The position numbers and the translations under genes are program-made. From assembly GCF_000711725.1 (NCBI RefSeq), contig NZ_JONP01000006.1:207667-271666 (forward strand): a DNA stretch of 64,000 bases, given 5' to 3'. Source of the stretch: Roseomonas aerilata DSM 19363 (GTDB lineage: Bacteria; Pseudomonadota; Alphaproteobacteria; Acetobacterales; Acetobacteraceae). How positions within the stretch are numbered: position 1 is the first letter of the stretch; every line of letters starts with the position of its first letter. Shown piece by piece: positions 1 to 12,591 of the stretch. The notes beneath the pieces are model-generated. The model was not told the DNA's origin, searched no databases, and saw only the letters and a list, made by a program, of their open reading frames with translations.

Positions 1-228
1 GAACGCCTTCAGCCCGTCGAACACCGCCTGCCCGTAGTGCAGGACGGAAGTGGCGGGATCCATGACCAGCGGCGCGTAGGGCACCACGCGCGGGTCATGC
101 CAGCCGCGGCCAGCCTCGTAGTCCATCATGAACATATGGTCCGTCAGGACCTTGCCGAAGGAGAGCGAGGTATCGTCGGGGCGCGACAGCGGCGTCCGGG
201 TGCGGGTGAAGGGGATGTCCATGGTCAT
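1..228 (-). CDS. ilvE: Branched-chain amino acid aminotransferase, N-terminal part (cut by window edge)
   Basis: Only the first 76 codons lie in the window; the gene runs off the left edge. The visible part reads [17 protein letters not shown] followed by [13 protein letters not shown] and [15 protein letters not shown]. This is the N-terminal signature of class IV PLP-dependent branched-chain aminotransferases (the larger IlvE subfamily), which interconvert leucine, isoleucine or valine and their 2-oxo acids with 2-oxoglutarate. The PLP lysine lies outside the window. Two in-frame ATGs six bases apart (228 and 222) could start it; the first is listed. It is co-directional with oxyR upstream, but a 137-bp gap suggests its own promoter. 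That gap holds a small inverted repeat at 324-338. Confidence 0.9.
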   Translation of the reverse strand, partial: MTMDIPFTRTRTPLSRPDDTSLSFGKVLTDHMFMMDYEAGRGWHDPRVVPYAPLVMDPATSVLHYGQAVFDGLKAF

Positions 229-323
229 GGCGCCGGTGTCCGCAATATTGTTGCTTCTGGGGCTAGCTTAGCGCAACGCGGCGGCCGGCGGAAATCGTGG
301 GCGCGCATCGCACCCATGTGTCT

Positions 324-338
324 GCGTCAGGTTCCCTG
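324..338. repeat. Short inverted repeat upstream of ilvE
   Basis: GTCAGG-TTC-CCTGAC is a perfect 6-bp dyad about 95 bp upstream of the ilvE start and 28 bp beyond the oxyR stop. It could be an operator or a weak hairpin; there is no T-tract. It is the only structure noticed in the 137-bp gap between oxyR and ilvE. Confidence 0.35.
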
Positions 339-365
339 ACCCAAGAGATGCGCCTGCCCTCCGGT

Positions 366-1304
366 TCAACGGGCGGCGGCGAGGGAGGTCGAGGGGTCGT
401 TCCGCGGGTCCAGCAGCTTCGGTGGAAGGTCCCGCAGCACGACGGCCAGTTCCTCCAGGAGCGGGCCCAGCGCCGAGGTCCGGCGCCAGAAGAGGCCGAT
501 CTGGCGGCTGGGATTGCCGTTCTCGAAGCGCAGCAGGTGCAGCCGGTCCGAGTAAGCGGCCATGCCGGTGGCGGCCAGGGCGGGCATCAGCGTCACGCCG
601 AGCCCGGCCAGCACCATCTGGCGGAGCGTCTCAAGGCTGGTGGCACGGAACTCGGACCCTTCCTGGGCGCCGGAGAGGTGGCAGACCTCCAGCGCCTGGT
701 CGCGCAGGCAGTGCCCGTCCTCCAGCAGCATGAGGTTGTAGCGGGAGAGTTCCTCCATCCGCAGGCTCTCGCGGCTGGCCAGCTCGTGACTCCGCGGCAC
801 GGCGAGGAAGAAGGGTTCCTCGAACAGAGGCTCGCAATGGAGGCTGGCGTCGTGCACCGGCAGGGCGAGGATCGCCGCGTCCAGGCGCCCCTCCCGCAGG
901 CGGGCGAGGAGCTGGTCGCTCTTCTCCTCCGTCAGCAGGAGCTGGAGCTGGGGGAACCGGGCCCGAACCGCCGGCATGACCTCCGGCAGGAGATAGGGGC
1001 CGAGCGTGGGAAAGACGCCCAGGCGTGCAGTGCCGGACTCGGGGCGGGAAAGGCGGCGCGCGGCCTCCCGCATTCCCTCCATTTCGGCCAGGATTCGCCG
1101 CGCGCGCCCCACAGCGTCCTGCCCGGCGGGGGTGAGCATCACCCTGCGCGGCGACCGCTCGAAGAGGGCGACGCCCAGCTCCTCCTCCAGCTTGCGAATC
1201 TGGGTGGAAAGGGTGGGCTGCGCGACGAGGCAGGCATCGGCGGCCCGCCGGAAGTTCCGGTGATCCGCCAGGGCGACGAGGTACTGGAGTTCACGAAGAT
1301 TCAT
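366..1304 (-). CDS. oxyR: Hydrogen-peroxide-sensing LysR-type regulator OxyR
   Basis: This 312-residue LysR-family activator has an N-terminal winged helix-turn-helix (about residues 1-60) and a periplasmic-binding-protein-like sensor domain. The stretch LLEDGHCLRDQALEVC places cysteines at residues 199 and 208, the numbers of the peroxide-sensing pair of E. coli OxyR that forms the activating disulfide. The following FRATSLETLRQMV and GVTLMPALA are also OxyR signatures. It is the third gene of an ahpC-ahpF-oxyR series, 48 bp after ahpF. That spacer can fold into a 9-bp hairpin (1317-1325 with 1338-1346) with no T-tract. A matching operator lies before ahpC, so OxyR probably activates its own operon. 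Start chosen at the family-typical MNLRELQYL. Confidence 0.96.
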   Translation of the reverse strand: MNLRELQYLVALADHRNFRRAADACLVAQPTLSTQIRKLEEELGVALFERSPRRVMLTPAGQDAVGRARRILAEMEGMREAARRLSRPESGTARLGVFPTLGPYLLPEVMPAVRARFPQLQLLLTEEKSDQLLARLREGRLDAAILALPVHDASLHCEPLFEEPFFLAVPRSHELASRESLRMEELSRYNLMLLEDGHCLRDQALEVCHLSGAQEGSEFRATSLETLRQMVLAGLGVTLMPALAATGMAAYSDRLHLLRFENGNPSRQIGLFWRRTSALGPLLEELAVVLRDLPPKLLDPRNDPSTSLAAAR

Positions 1305-1352
1305 GCGCGTGCCGTTCCGCGCCCGCCCCGGATGGGACGGGCGCGGGCGGGA

Positions 1353-2939
1353 TCAGGCCGCCTTGGCCTGCTGCGGCGCCGCCTCGGGGACGGAGCTGCG
1401 GATGAGGTAGTCGAAGGCCGCGAGCGAGGCCTTCGCGCCCTCCCCGGCGGCGATAATGATCTGCTTGAAGGGCGTGGTGGTGCAGTCGCCGGCCGCGAAA
1501 ACGCCGGGCAGCGAGGTCTGGCCATGCGCGTCCACGATGATCTCGCCACGCGGGGAGAGGTCGAGCGTGCCGCGCAGCCACTCCGTGTTCGGCAGCAGGC
1601 CGATCTGCACGAAGATGCCCTCGAGCTTGATCGTGTTCAGCTCGCCGGAGATGCGGTCCTCGTAGACGAGACCCGTCACCTTCTGGCCGTCGCCCTGCAC
1701 CTCGGTGGTGCGGGCGGAGACCAGCACCGTCACGTTCGGCAGGCTGCGGAGCTTGCGCTGGAGCACCTCGTCCGCGCGCAGCTTGGTGTCGAACTCGAGC
1801 AGCGTGACGTGCTTCACGATGCCCGCGAGGTCGATCGCCGCCTCGACGCCGGAGTTGCCGCCGCCGATCACGGCCACGTCCTTGCCCTTGAAAAGGGGAC
1901 CGTCGCAGTGCGGGCAGTAGGCCACGCCCTTGTTCTTGTAGGTGTCCTCGCCGGGCACGCCCATCTGGCGCCAGCGGGCGCCGGTGGAGAGGATGATGCT
2001 CTTCGCGTGCAGCGTCGCGCCACCCGTCATGCGAACCGAGAACACCCCGTGCTCGAAGTTCAGCTCCTCGGCGCGCTGGAGGTTCATGATGCGAACCTCG
2101 TTCTCGCGAACATGCGTCTCGAGCGCCTGGGCGAGCTTCGGTCCCTCGGTGTGGGTCACGGAGATGAAGTTCTCGATGCCCATGGTGTCCAGCACCTGGC
2201 CGCCGAAGCGCTCGGCGGCGACGCCCGTGCGGATGCCCTTGCGCGCCGCATAGACGGCCGCCGCCGCGCCGGCGGGGCCGCCGCCGACGATCAGCATGTC
2301 GAAGGGAGCCTCGGCGTTCAGCTTCTTCGCCTCGCGCGCGGCGGCGCCGGTGTCGAGCTTGACGACGATCTCCTCGACGCCCATGCGGCCCTGACCGAAG
2401 ACCTGGCCGTTGAGGTAGATGGTCGGCACGGACATCACCTGCCGCTCCTCGACCTCCGCCTGGAACACCGCGCCGTCCACCGCGACGTGCTTGATGGCGG
2501 GGTTCAGCACGGCCATCAGGTTCAGCGCCTGCACCACCTCGGGGCAGTTCTGGCAGGACTGGGAGAAATAGGTCTCGAAGGTGAACTCGCCGTCCAGGTC
2601 CTTGATCTGGTCGATCACCGCCTGCTCCAGCTTCGGCGGATGGCCGCCGACCTGCAGCAGCGCGAGGACGAGCGAGGTGAACTCATGCCCCATGGGCAGG
2701 CCGGCGAAGCGCAGCGAGATGTCCTGGCCCGGGCTGGTCAGCGCGAAGGAGGGCGCGCGCTCGCCGTCGTCCCGCCGCTCCTCGACGGAGATCTTGGGGG
2801 AAGCGGCCTGAAGGTCGCGCAGCAGCTCCACCATCTCGCGGGACTTAGGGCTGTCGTTGACGGAGGCCGTGATCTGGATGGGACGGACTACCCGCTCCAG
2901 ATAGGCCTTGAGCTGAGTCTTGAGGTTGGCATCCAGCAC
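1353..2939 (-). CDS. ahpF: Alkyl hydroperoxide reductase subunit F
   Basis: This 528-residue flavoprotein passes electrons from NAD(P)H through FAD and two disulfide centres to AhpC. Domain order is the classical one: a double-thioredoxin-fold N-terminal domain with the redox pair in SCQNC (C129, C132), then a thioredoxin-reductase-like domain with the FAD motif GGGPAG near 219-224. The second redox pair is CPHC (C342, C345), followed by the nucleotide-binding VIGGGNSG. Length and cysteine spacing match enteric AhpF. It lies 100 bp after ahpC. That spacer holds two strong hairpins which may lower ahpF expression relative to the abundantly needed ahpC. It acts in the cytoplasm. Confidence 0.97.
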   Translation of the reverse strand: MLDANLKTQLKAYLERVVRPIQITASVNDSPKSREMVELLRDLQAASPKISVEERRDDGERAPSFALTSPGQDISLRFAGLPMGHEFTSLVLALLQVGGHPPKLEQAVIDQIKDLDGEFTFETYFSQSCQNCPEVVQALNLMAVLNPAIKHVAVDGAVFQAEVEERQVMSVPTIYLNGQVFGQGRMGVEEIVVKLDTGAAAREAKKLNAEAPFDMLIVGGGPAGAAAAVYAARKGIRTGVAAERFGGQVLDTMGIENFISVTHTEGPKLAQALETHVRENEVRIMNLQRAEELNFEHGVFSVRMTGGATLHAKSIILSTGARWRQMGVPGEDTYKNKGVAYCPHCDGPLFKGKDVAVIGGGNSGVEAAIDLAGIVKHVTLLEFDTKLRADEVLQRKLRSLPNVTVLVSARTTEVQGDGQKVTGLVYEDRISGELNTIKLEGIFVQIGLLPNTEWLRGTLDLSPRGEIIVDAHGQTSLPGVFAAGDCTTTPFKQIIIAAGEGAKASLAAFDYLIRSSVPEAAPQQAKAA

Positions 2940-2976
2940 GGGGGCAACTCCGGCGACGGGGAATTCGGGGGAAGCG

Positions 2977-3026
2977 GCCGGGCCCGCGCGGGGCCCGGCT
3001 GTTCGGTGCCGGCCGGAGCCGGCACC
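2977..3026 (-). terminator. Tandem intercistronic hairpins between ahpC and ahpF
   Basis: Two perfect 9-bp stems stand back to back: 3005-3013 with 3018-3026 (GGTGCCGGC arm, 4-nt loop) and 2977-2985 with 2991-2999 (GCCGGGCCC arm, 5-nt loop). Neither is followed by a run of T on the minus strand. They therefore look more like partial attenuators or RNase-protecting ends for ahpC mRNA than full terminators. Confidence 0.6.
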
Positions 3027-3039
3027 TTTCAGACGCGGA

Positions 3040-3603
3040 TCAGATCTTGCCGACGAGGTCGAGCGACGGGGCGAGGGTCTCGGCCCCCTCCTGCCACTTG
3101 GCCGGGCAGACCTCGCCGGGGTGGGCGGCGACGTACTGAGCGGCCTTGATCTTGCGGATCAGGTCCTCGGCGTTGCGGCCGATGCCCTCGGCGGTGATCT
3201 CGACGGCCTGGATGATGCCCTCGGGGTCCACGATAAAGGTGCCGCGGTCGGCAAGGCCCTGGCCCTCACGGAGAACCTGGAAGTTCGTGCTGATCTCGTG
3301 CGTGGGGTCGGCCAGCATCGTGTACTGGATCTTGGCGATCGTGTCGGAAGCGTCGTGCCAGGCCTTGTGCACGAAGTGAGTGTCGGTGGACACGGAGTAG
3401 ACCTCCACATCCATCTTACGCAGCTCCTCGTAGTGGTCGGCCACGTCGCCCAGCTCGGTCGGGCAGACGAAGGTGAAGTCGGCGGGGTAGAAGAAGAACA
3501 CCGCCCAGCTGCCGAGCACGTCGTTCTCGGTCACCTCGATGAACTTGCCCTGCTTGTAGGCCTGGGCCTTGAACGGCTTGATCTTGGTGTTGATGAGGGA
3601 CAT
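3040..3603 (-). CDS. ahpC: Alkyl hydroperoxide reductase subunit C (2-Cys peroxiredoxin)
   Basis: This 187-residue typical 2-Cys peroxiredoxin reduces hydrogen peroxide, organic hydroperoxides and peroxynitrite, and is recycled by AhpF. The peroxidatic cysteine is C47 in [13 protein letters not shown] and the resolving cysteine is C166 in GEVCPAKW. The frame stays open upstream to 3810, but the start is set at 3603: [11 protein letters not shown] is the conserved AhpC N-terminus and AGGAGA sits six bases before it. First gene of ahpC-ahpF-oxyR. Its upstream region carries a near-consensus OxyR operator abutting a sigma70-type promoter, so peroxide-inducible expression is expected. Confidence 0.97.
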   Translation of the reverse strand: MSLINTKIKPFKAQAYKQGKFIEVTENDVLGSWAVFFFYPADFTFVCPTELGDVADHYEELRKMDVEVYSVSTDTHFVHKAWHDASDTIAKIQYTMLADPTHEISTNFQVLREGQGLADRGTFIVDPEGIIQAVEITAEGIGRNAEDLIRKIKAAQYVAAHPGEVCPAKWQEGAETLAPSLDLVGKI

Positions 3604-3656
3604 GCGATCTCCTGTTGCGGTGTGCCGCGGCACCTTCGCGCCGCTTCGCCGGACGG

Positions 3657-3722
3657 AAGCTAGGCTTGCCTGAGAGATATGCCAAATAGATAAAAATTCC
3701 AGGTTTGATAGATGACATCTAT
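3657..3722 (-). promoter_or_regulatory. OxyR operator and ahpC promoter
   Basis: On the window strand ATAG (3686-3689), TTCC (3697-3700), ATAG (3708-3711) and CTAT (3719-3722) are each separated by exactly seven bases. This gives three of the four tetranucleotides of the OxyR consensus ATAG-N7-CTAT-N7-ATAG-N7-CTAT. Directly abutting it on the minus strand is a -35 TTGGCA (3680-3685), then 17 bp and a -10 TAGCTT (3657-3662). Transcription would start about 45 bp before the ahpC start codon. OxyR bound right against the -35 is the usual activating geometry. Confidence 0.88.
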
Positions 3723-3848
3723 CGAACGTCGAGCTCCCGCCGAGCGCCCGGCAGATGGGCCTCGGCGGTGCCCAGTGGCACCCAGCCCCCTCCCGGCGGC
3801 CGCGCAGCATCGCTCAAACAGCCGTGAACACGTCGGCCCCTGAACGCG

Positions 3849-3880
3849 AAAACGCCGCCGGGGTGCCCCCCGGCGGCGCT
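3849..3880 (-). terminator. Rho-independent terminator of the mdh-sucC-sucD operon
   Basis: An 11-bp perfect GC stem (3853-3863 with 3868-3878, loop of 4) is followed on the minus strand by TTTTC. It lies about 30 bp past the sucD stop. The 304-bp interval 3604-3907 between sucD and ahpC holds only this terminator and the OxyR/ahpC promoter region. Confidence 0.85.
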
Positions 3881-3907
3881 TCCAAACCTCGGCGGTTCGC
3901 CGCTAGT

Positions 3908-4798
3908 TCAGGCGGCGATGGCCTTCACCATGGTCGAACCCAGCGCGGCCGGGCTGTCGGCCACGAAGATACCGGCGGCGCGCATGGCGTCCATCTTGGC
4001 TTCCGCCGTGTCCTTGCCGCCGGAGATGACGGCACCGGCATGGCCCATGCGGCGGCCGGGAGGGGCCGTGGCGCCGGCGATGAAGCCGACGACGGGCTTG
4101 TAGTTGGCCGAACCGGGCTTGTTCTCGCGGCCCAGGAACTCGGCCGCGATGATCTCGGACTGGCCGCCGATCTCGCCGATCATCACGATCTGCTTCGTCT
4201 CGGGGTCGGCGAGGAACATCTCCAGCACTTCCTGGAAGTCCGTGCCCTTCACCGGGTCGCCGCCGATGCCGACGCAGGTAGACTGGCCGAGGCCGGCCGC
4301 CGTGGTCTGCGCCACCGCCTCATAGGTCAGCGTGCCCGAACGGGACACGATGCCGACCGAGCCGCGCTTGTGGATGTGGCCGGGCATGATGCCGATCTTG
4401 CAGGCTTCCGGCGTGATCACGCCCGGGCAGTTCGGCCCGATGAGGCGGGACTTGCTGCCGGAGAGGGCGCGCTTGACCTTCACCATGTCGATCACCGGGA
4501 TGCCCTCGGTGATGCAGATGATGAGCGGCACCTCGGCCGCGATGGCCTCCAGGATCGAGTCGGCCGCAAACGGCGGCGGCACGTAGATGACGGAGGCATC
4601 GGCCCCGGTCGCCTCGACGCACTCGGCCACCGTGTCGAACACGGGCAGGCCGATATGGGTCTGCCCGCCCTTGCCCGGCGTCACGCCGCCCACGTAGTTC
4701 GTGCCGTAGGCGATGCCCTGCTCGGCGTGGAAGGTGCCCTGCGACCCAGTGAAGCCCTGGGTCATGACCTTGGTGTGCTTGTCGACGAGAACGGACAT
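3908..4798 (-). CDS. sucD: Succinate-CoA ligase, alpha subunit
   Basis: This 296-residue subunit joins SucC to interconvert succinyl-CoA and succinate with formation of ATP or GTP in the TCA cycle. It has the N-terminal CoA-binding Rossmann domain ([10 protein letters not shown] near 15-24), the GPNCPGV segment and the phosphorylated-histidine site GRRMGHAGA with H253. It starts 4 bp after sucC and ends the operon before a strong terminator. The paralogous malate-CoA ligase (MtkB) shares these motifs. Adjacency to mdh and sucC, and the absence of other serine-cycle genes, favour SucD. Confidence 0.96.
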   Translation of the reverse strand: MSVLVDKHTKVMTQGFTGSQGTFHAEQGIAYGTNYVGGVTPGKGGQTHIGLPVFDTVAECVEATGADASVIYVPPPFAADSILEAIAAEVPLIICITEGIPVIDMVKVKRALSGSKSRLIGPNCPGVITPEACKIGIMPGHIHKRGSVGIVSRSGTLTYEAVAQTTAAGLGQSTCVGIGGDPVKGTDFQEVLEMFLADPETKQIVMIGEIGGQSEIIAAEFLGRENKPGSANYKPVVGFIAGATAPPGRRMGHAGAVISGGKDTAEAKMDAMRAAGIFVADSPAALGSTMVKAIAA

Positions 4799-4802
4799 GG
4801 CT

Positions 4803-5996
<1,194 letters not shown>

Positions 5997-6023
5997 GCGG
6001 GTCCCGCCTATCCGATAAGAGAA

Positions 6024-6045
6024 GGGCCGGGGTCTCCCCCGGCCC
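6024..6045 (-). terminator. Intercistronic hairpin between mdh and sucC
   Basis: GGGCCGGGG (6024-6032) pairs with CCCCGGCCC (6037-6045) over a 4-nt loop. On the minus strand it is followed by TTCTCTT, not a continuous T-run. It is probably an attenuator or mRNA-stability element inside the operon. Confidence 0.5.
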
Positions 6046-6065
6046 ACATTCTCAGGAGCCTGGGC

Positions 6066-7070
<1,005 letters not shown>

Positions 7071-7112
7071 TTAGACCCGGATGCCCGGGCCGGCAAGGCG
7101 GGCCCGCAATGG

Positions 7113-7146
7113 AAAGGGGCGGGGCGCCCCTCGGCACCCCGCCCCT
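7113..7146 (-). terminator. Likely intrinsic terminator downstream of the secreted basic protein gene
   Basis: AGGGGCGGGG (7115-7124) pairs with its complement at 7137-7146 (10-bp stem, 12-nt loop), followed on the minus strand by TTCC. It lies 28 bp beyond the stop of the gene at 7174-7791 and before mdh, so it would separate the two units. The T-tail is short. Confidence 0.55.
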
Positions 7147-7173
7147 GCCCTTCCGGAGGATTGCCCCCGGGGA

Positions 7174-7791
7174 TCACATCGGCATGCAGCGGAAGGTGTC
7201 GGTATGGCCGCGGGCGAGCACGGCCATGGTGCCGGCCGGGCAGTCCATCTGCTCGCCATCGGCGGCGGGCAGGCCGGCGTGCCACACGCCCCGGCCGCTG
7301 TAGCCGCGATCCTCATCGGCGCTCTCGTCGCGGGTGCTCGTATAGGTCGCCTTGCCGTACTTGCCGCCGCGCGCGGGAAGGGTGGAGGCCGCGGCCGGGG
7401 CGGCGGAGAAAAGGCTCACGAAGCGCAGCCCGTTGCGCTGGCCGTGCATCGAGGCCGGGCGCAGGTCGGTGTAGCGCAGGGCCTCCCGGCGGGTGGCGCC
7501 CCGCACGGCGAAGACCGGCCGGCGCGAGGACCGGACCTCCGCGCTGCGCTGACCGCGAACGGAGGCCGCGGCGCGCCCGCGCGGGGCGACGGCGACCATC
7601 CGGCGCGAGGTGGCCGGGGCCGCGACCGGGCGGGGCGCGAAGGCGGGCCGAAGGGTCGGCGTGGCAGTCGGGCGGGCTGGCGTCGCGCGGGCGGCCTTGC
7701 CCGTGGAACGCGCCTCCTGGCGGGCTTCCGCCGGATGGACCGCCGCGAGCGCGACGACGGTGCCGAACGCGATGGCAAAGGAACGCAGCAT
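7174..7791 (-). CDS. Secreted basic protein of unknown function
   Basis: I do not recognise this 205-residue protein. MLRSFAIAFGTVVALAAVHPAEA is a clear Sec signal peptide with cleavage likely after AEA. The next hundred residues are rich in Arg, Ala, Pro and Thr and look unstructured. A more ordered C-terminal part follows with two cysteines (MDCPAGTMAV and FRCMPM) that could pair in the periplasm. The start at 7791 is preferred over an in-frame ATG at 7818 because GGGGGAAAG lies eight bases before it and it begins with the signal peptide. It sits alone between zapE and mdh, with a probable terminator behind it. Confidence 0.7.
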   Translation of the reverse strand: MLRSFAIAFGTVVALAAVHPAEARQEARSTGKAARATPARPTATPTLRPAFAPRPVAAPATSRRMVAVAPRGRAAASVRGQRSAEVRSSRRPVFAVRGATRREALRYTDLRPASMHGQRNGLRFVSLFSAAPAAASTLPARGGKYGKATYTSTRDESADEDRGYSGRGVWHAGLPAADGEQMDCPAGTMAVLARGHTDTFRCMPM

Positions 7792-7883
7792 GTTGATCTT
7801 TCCCCCTATTGGGCCCAACCCCGGATCCCCACCCGGCGCCCTGCCCCCTCAGGCACGCGCCGAGCAAATCCTGGGCCGAGCGG

Positions 7884-9074
7884 CTACGTCAGATGTGGCA
7901 GGGCCAGGTAGTCCTGGCTCTGCATTTCCATGAGGCGGGAGGCGGTGCGCTGGAACATCGCCGCCCCCTCCCCTTTCTCGTAGAGCTGGTCGGGCACGGC
8001 CTCGGCCGAGGCGACCAGCTTGCAGCGGTGCTCATAGAGCGTGTCGATGAGCGTCACGAAGCGGCGGGCCCGGTCGAAGTTCTCCGGGCCCAGCCGCGGC
8101 ACGCCGTCCAGCACGAGCGTGTGGAAGTGGGTGGCGATGGCCAGGTAGTCCGCGGCGCCGAGATAGGCGCCGCAGAGGGTTTCGAAGTCCGCACGCGCCA
8201 CTCCCCGGTGGGCCTGCGGTACTTCGAGCTTGCGGCCCAGCACGGTCAGCGAGCAGGGCTGGCCATGGGCCTCGCCGCTCAGCTCGCGGAAGGCCGCGTC
8301 GAGCGCGCGCTCGGCGCGGCCGTCAAGCGGGGTGTGCCAGGTGGGCAGGCCCCGGATGCGGTCGCGCCGGTAGTCCTGAAGGGCCGAGAGGTGCAGCACC
8401 TCCAGCCGCTTCTGGATGAGGGCGATGAAGGGCAGGAAGGCGTCACGCCCCGGCTTGCCCTTGAACAGATCGGCGGGCGCGGTGTTGGAGGTGGCGACCA
8501 CCACAACGCCGCGGGCGAAGAGCGCCTCGAACAGGCGGCCGAGGAGCATGGCGTCCACGATGTCGTGGACCTGGAACTCGTCGAAGCAGAGCAGCGCGGC
8601 CTCGGCCACGATCCGGTCGGCCAGTGGCGGGATTGGGTCGGCCGCGTCGCCATGGGTCCGGCGCCACTCGTGGATGCGCCGGTGGGAGGTCTGCATGAAA
8701 GCGTGGAAGTGCTCGCGCTTCTTCCGCGGCACGTCCGCCGTCTCGAAGAAGAGGTCCATGAGCATGGACTTGCCGCGCCCGACCTCGCCGACGAGGTAGA
8801 GACCGAGCGGCGGGCCGTCCGGCTGGTCCTCCACGGGCTTGCGGCGGAAGAAGCGGGCGAGAAGGCCAGGCTCCTCCTTTGCTTCCGGGCGCGGGTCGTA
8901 GCCGCGGAGGCGTCGCCAGAGGTCCTGCAGCGTTTCGGCCGCGCGCGCCTGGGCAGGGTCCGCGCGAAGGGCGCCGGACGCCACCCGGGCGCGGTAGAGG
9001 GGGAGCGGGCCCTTCGCGATATCCGCCGAAACGGTGCTTCCCGCGAGGGCTGGCGCGGTCGTGGTGCCGTCCAT
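7884..9074 (-). CDS. zapE: Cell division ATPase ZapE (AFG1-like)
   Basis: This 396-residue AAA-type P-loop ATPase is of the AFG1/ZapE family. In E. coli ZapE associates with FtsZ and constriction; the mitochondrial homologue AFG1/LACE1 acts in protein quality control. Walker A GEVGRGKS is at 96-103 and Walker B LLCFDEFQV at 161-169. VATSNTAPADLF and HFHTLVLDGVPRL are further family blocks. A zapE homologue just upstream of mdh-sucCD is common in alphaproteobacteria. Here a small secreted protein gene has come between them. Confidence 0.92.
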   Translation of the reverse strand: MDGTTTAPALAGSTVSADIAKGPLPLYRARVASGALRADPAQARAAETLQDLWRRLRGYDPRPEAKEEPGLLARFFRRKPVEDQPDGPPLGLYLVGEVGRGKSMLMDLFFETADVPRKKREHFHAFMQTSHRRIHEWRRTHGDAADPIPPLADRIVAEAALLCFDEFQVHDIVDAMLLGRLFEALFARGVVVVATSNTAPADLFKGKPGRDAFLPFIALIQKRLEVLHLSALQDYRRDRIRGLPTWHTPLDGRAERALDAAFRELSGEAHGQPCSLTVLGRKLEVPQAHRGVARADFETLCGAYLGAADYLAIATHFHTLVLDGVPRLGPENFDRARRFVTLIDTLYEHRCKLVASAEAVPDQLYEKGEGAAMFQRTASRLMEMQSQDYLALPHLT

Positions 9075-9219
9075 CGGCGGCCGGTCTAACCCGGTCGCAG
9101 GCCGCTCGCAACTTCGCGTGCGCCGTTACATAAACCATTCCGGCCCCGGCATCCCCGCCGGAGGGGTTCCGTGAGGAACGAGCGGCAAGTCTCTGAGGGG
9201 GCTCGGAAGTCGCCCGCCG

Positions 9220-10188
9220 CTAGTCGGCGGTGATGCCGGCAGCCTGGATCACCGGCGCCCAGCGCGCGCGCTCGGCTGCGATGAAGCGGCCGAAGGCCTC
9301 GCCAGGCATGGGATAGGGCGTCGCCCCTTCCCGACCGAGGCTGGAAACCAGCTCCGGCGAGTCCAGGCTGCCGAGGATGGCGGCCTCCAGCCGGGCGCGG
9401 ATCGGCTCGGGCGTGCCGTGGGGAACGAGGATCCCGTACCAGGCGGTTGCGCGATAGCCGGGGATGGTCTCGGCCACCGTCGGCACATCCGGCATGGACG
9501 GGAGCCGCTTGTCGTCGGTGACGGCCAGCGCCCGCAGAACCCCGCCCTGGACGAGGCCCGCGACCGAGGGAAGCGTGCTGATCATCGCCGCGACCGTGCC
9601 CGCCGCCACGTCCGTCAGGCCCGGAGCGGCGCCGCGGAAGGGCACATGGGTCGCCTCCACCCCCGCTTGCTGGAGCAGCAGCGCCATCGCCAGATGCCCG
9701 GCCGCGCCGTTGCCGGGGGAGGCGTAGTTCATCCCGCCTCGCTTCTCCCGGGCCTCGGCGATCAGCGCGGGAAGCGTCGTGGCGGTCGTGCCGGGCCCCG
9801 CGACGAGCACCAGCGGAGTCTCCGCCACCATCGCCACCGGATCGAGCGCGGTCTGCGGGTTCACCTTCAGGTTCCGGCCGAACAGGGTCGGGTTCACGGA
9901 AATCGGGCCCTGGTTGCCCATGAGCAGCGTGTAGCCGTCCGGCCGGGAGCCCGCGACCAGCTCCGTCGCCAGGTTGCCGCCGGCACCGGGGCGGTTCTCC
10001 ACCACCACGGGCTGGCCGAGGGTGGCGTTCAGGCGGGTGCCGAGGGCGCGCGCGACGGCATCGGTGCCGCCGCCCGGCGTGTAGGGAAGGATCAGCCGCA
10101 GGGGGCGGTCCGGCCAGCCGCCCTGCGCCCGCGCCGCGAGGGGCATGAGGGCCGGAGCGGCGAGCAGCGCGCGGCGTTTGATGGGCAT
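9220..10188 (-). CDS. Bug-family tripartite tricarboxylate transporter substrate-binding protein
   Basis: This 322-residue periplasmic binding protein of the Bug (TctC) family captures carboxylates for TctA/TctB-type permeases. It begins MPIKRRALLAAPALMPLAARAQ, a signal peptide with a twin-arginine-like start. WPDRPLRLILPYTPGGGTDAVARAL, PVVVENRPGAGG, RPDGYTLLM and FRGAAPGLTDV are the family signatures. The frame extends upstream but the signal peptide fixes the start. No permease genes are nearby, as usual for the large Bug expansions of Roseomonas and Burkholderiales, so it may share a permease encoded elsewhere. Substrate unknown. It lies 79 bp after thiC on the same strand. Confidence 0.93.
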   Translation of the reverse strand: MPIKRRALLAAPALMPLAARAQGGWPDRPLRLILPYTPGGGTDAVARALGTRLNATLGQPVVVENRPGAGGNLATELVAGSRPDGYTLLMGNQGPISVNPTLFGRNLKVNPQTALDPVAMVAETPLVLVAGPGTTATTLPALIAEAREKRGGMNYASPGNGAAGHLAMALLLQQAGVEATHVPFRGAAPGLTDVAAGTVAAMISTLPSVAGLVQGGVLRALAVTDDKRLPSMPDVPTVAETIPGYRATAWYGILVPHGTPEPIRARLEAAILGSLDSPELVSSLGREGATPYPMPGEAFGRFIAAERARWAPVIQAAGITAD

Positions 10189-10267
10189 GGACCGGCCTCC
10201 GGGACGTTTCCTGCGGTCGGCGAACGAAGCGGAAGGCGGCGGGCGATGCAACCCGCCGCCGCGCCGG

Positions 10268-12325
<2,058 letters not shown>

Positions 12326-12330
12326 GCCCA

Positions 12331-12359
12331 GCCTCGGCCCAGGAGACGCGCATTGTCAA
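12331..12359 (-). promoter_or_regulatory. Probable thiC promoter
   Basis: A perfect -35 TTGACA lies at 12354-12359 on the minus strand. The -10 at 17 bp spacing is poor (CGAGGC, or GAGGCT at 18 bp), but a start there would fall at about 12324, at the first paired bases of the TPP aptamer. Confidence 0.5.
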
Positions 12360-12382
12360 CGGCCAGTGGGAGGCGATCAGTG

Positions 12383-12538
12383 TCAGAGCGAGGTGTCGAT
12401 CAAGCCAAGGATCAACACGATGACGGCAGCGAAGGCACCTGCGACAAAGCCGGCGGGCGCTCCCAACCCACGCCGGCGGGAGCCGATCCAGCCCCCGGCA
12501 AGTCCGAAGGCAAGAATTGGGGCGACGATCCCCAGCAT
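12383..12538 (-). CDS. Small two-helix membrane protein, hypothetical
   Basis: This 51-residue ORF begins MLGIVAPILAFGLAGGWIGS and ends VLILGLIDTSL. Two hydrophobic, glycine- and alanine-rich segments (about 1-17 and 29-46) flank a short basic loop RRRGLG, giving a hairpin membrane topology. I do not recognise a family. It lies between the thiC leader and the SDR gene at 12592 on the same strand, 53 bp after that gene. No good ribosome-binding site is visible, and an in-frame GTG upstream could also start it. Composition fits a real membrane peptide better than a chance ORF. Confidence 0.5.
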   Translation of the reverse strand: MLGIVAPILAFGLAGGWIGSRRRGLGAPAGFVAGAFAAVIVLILGLIDTSL

Positions 12539-12591
12539 CGCGCCGGACTGTGTCCAGTCCGCCGGCACACGCCCAAAGTGATGGATGCTGC

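Noticed and set aside
297..3149. A 950-codon open frame on the plus strand opposite oxyR-ahpF-ahpC
   Set aside because: It is the mirror of three well-supported genes; the translation is His/Arg/Gly-rich with no domain. Such long antisense frames are common in GC-rich DNA.
3604..3810. N-terminal extension of AhpC giving 256 residues
   Set aside because: The extension reads through the OxyR operator and promoter, is not conserved, and the ATG at 3603 has a good ribosome-binding site.
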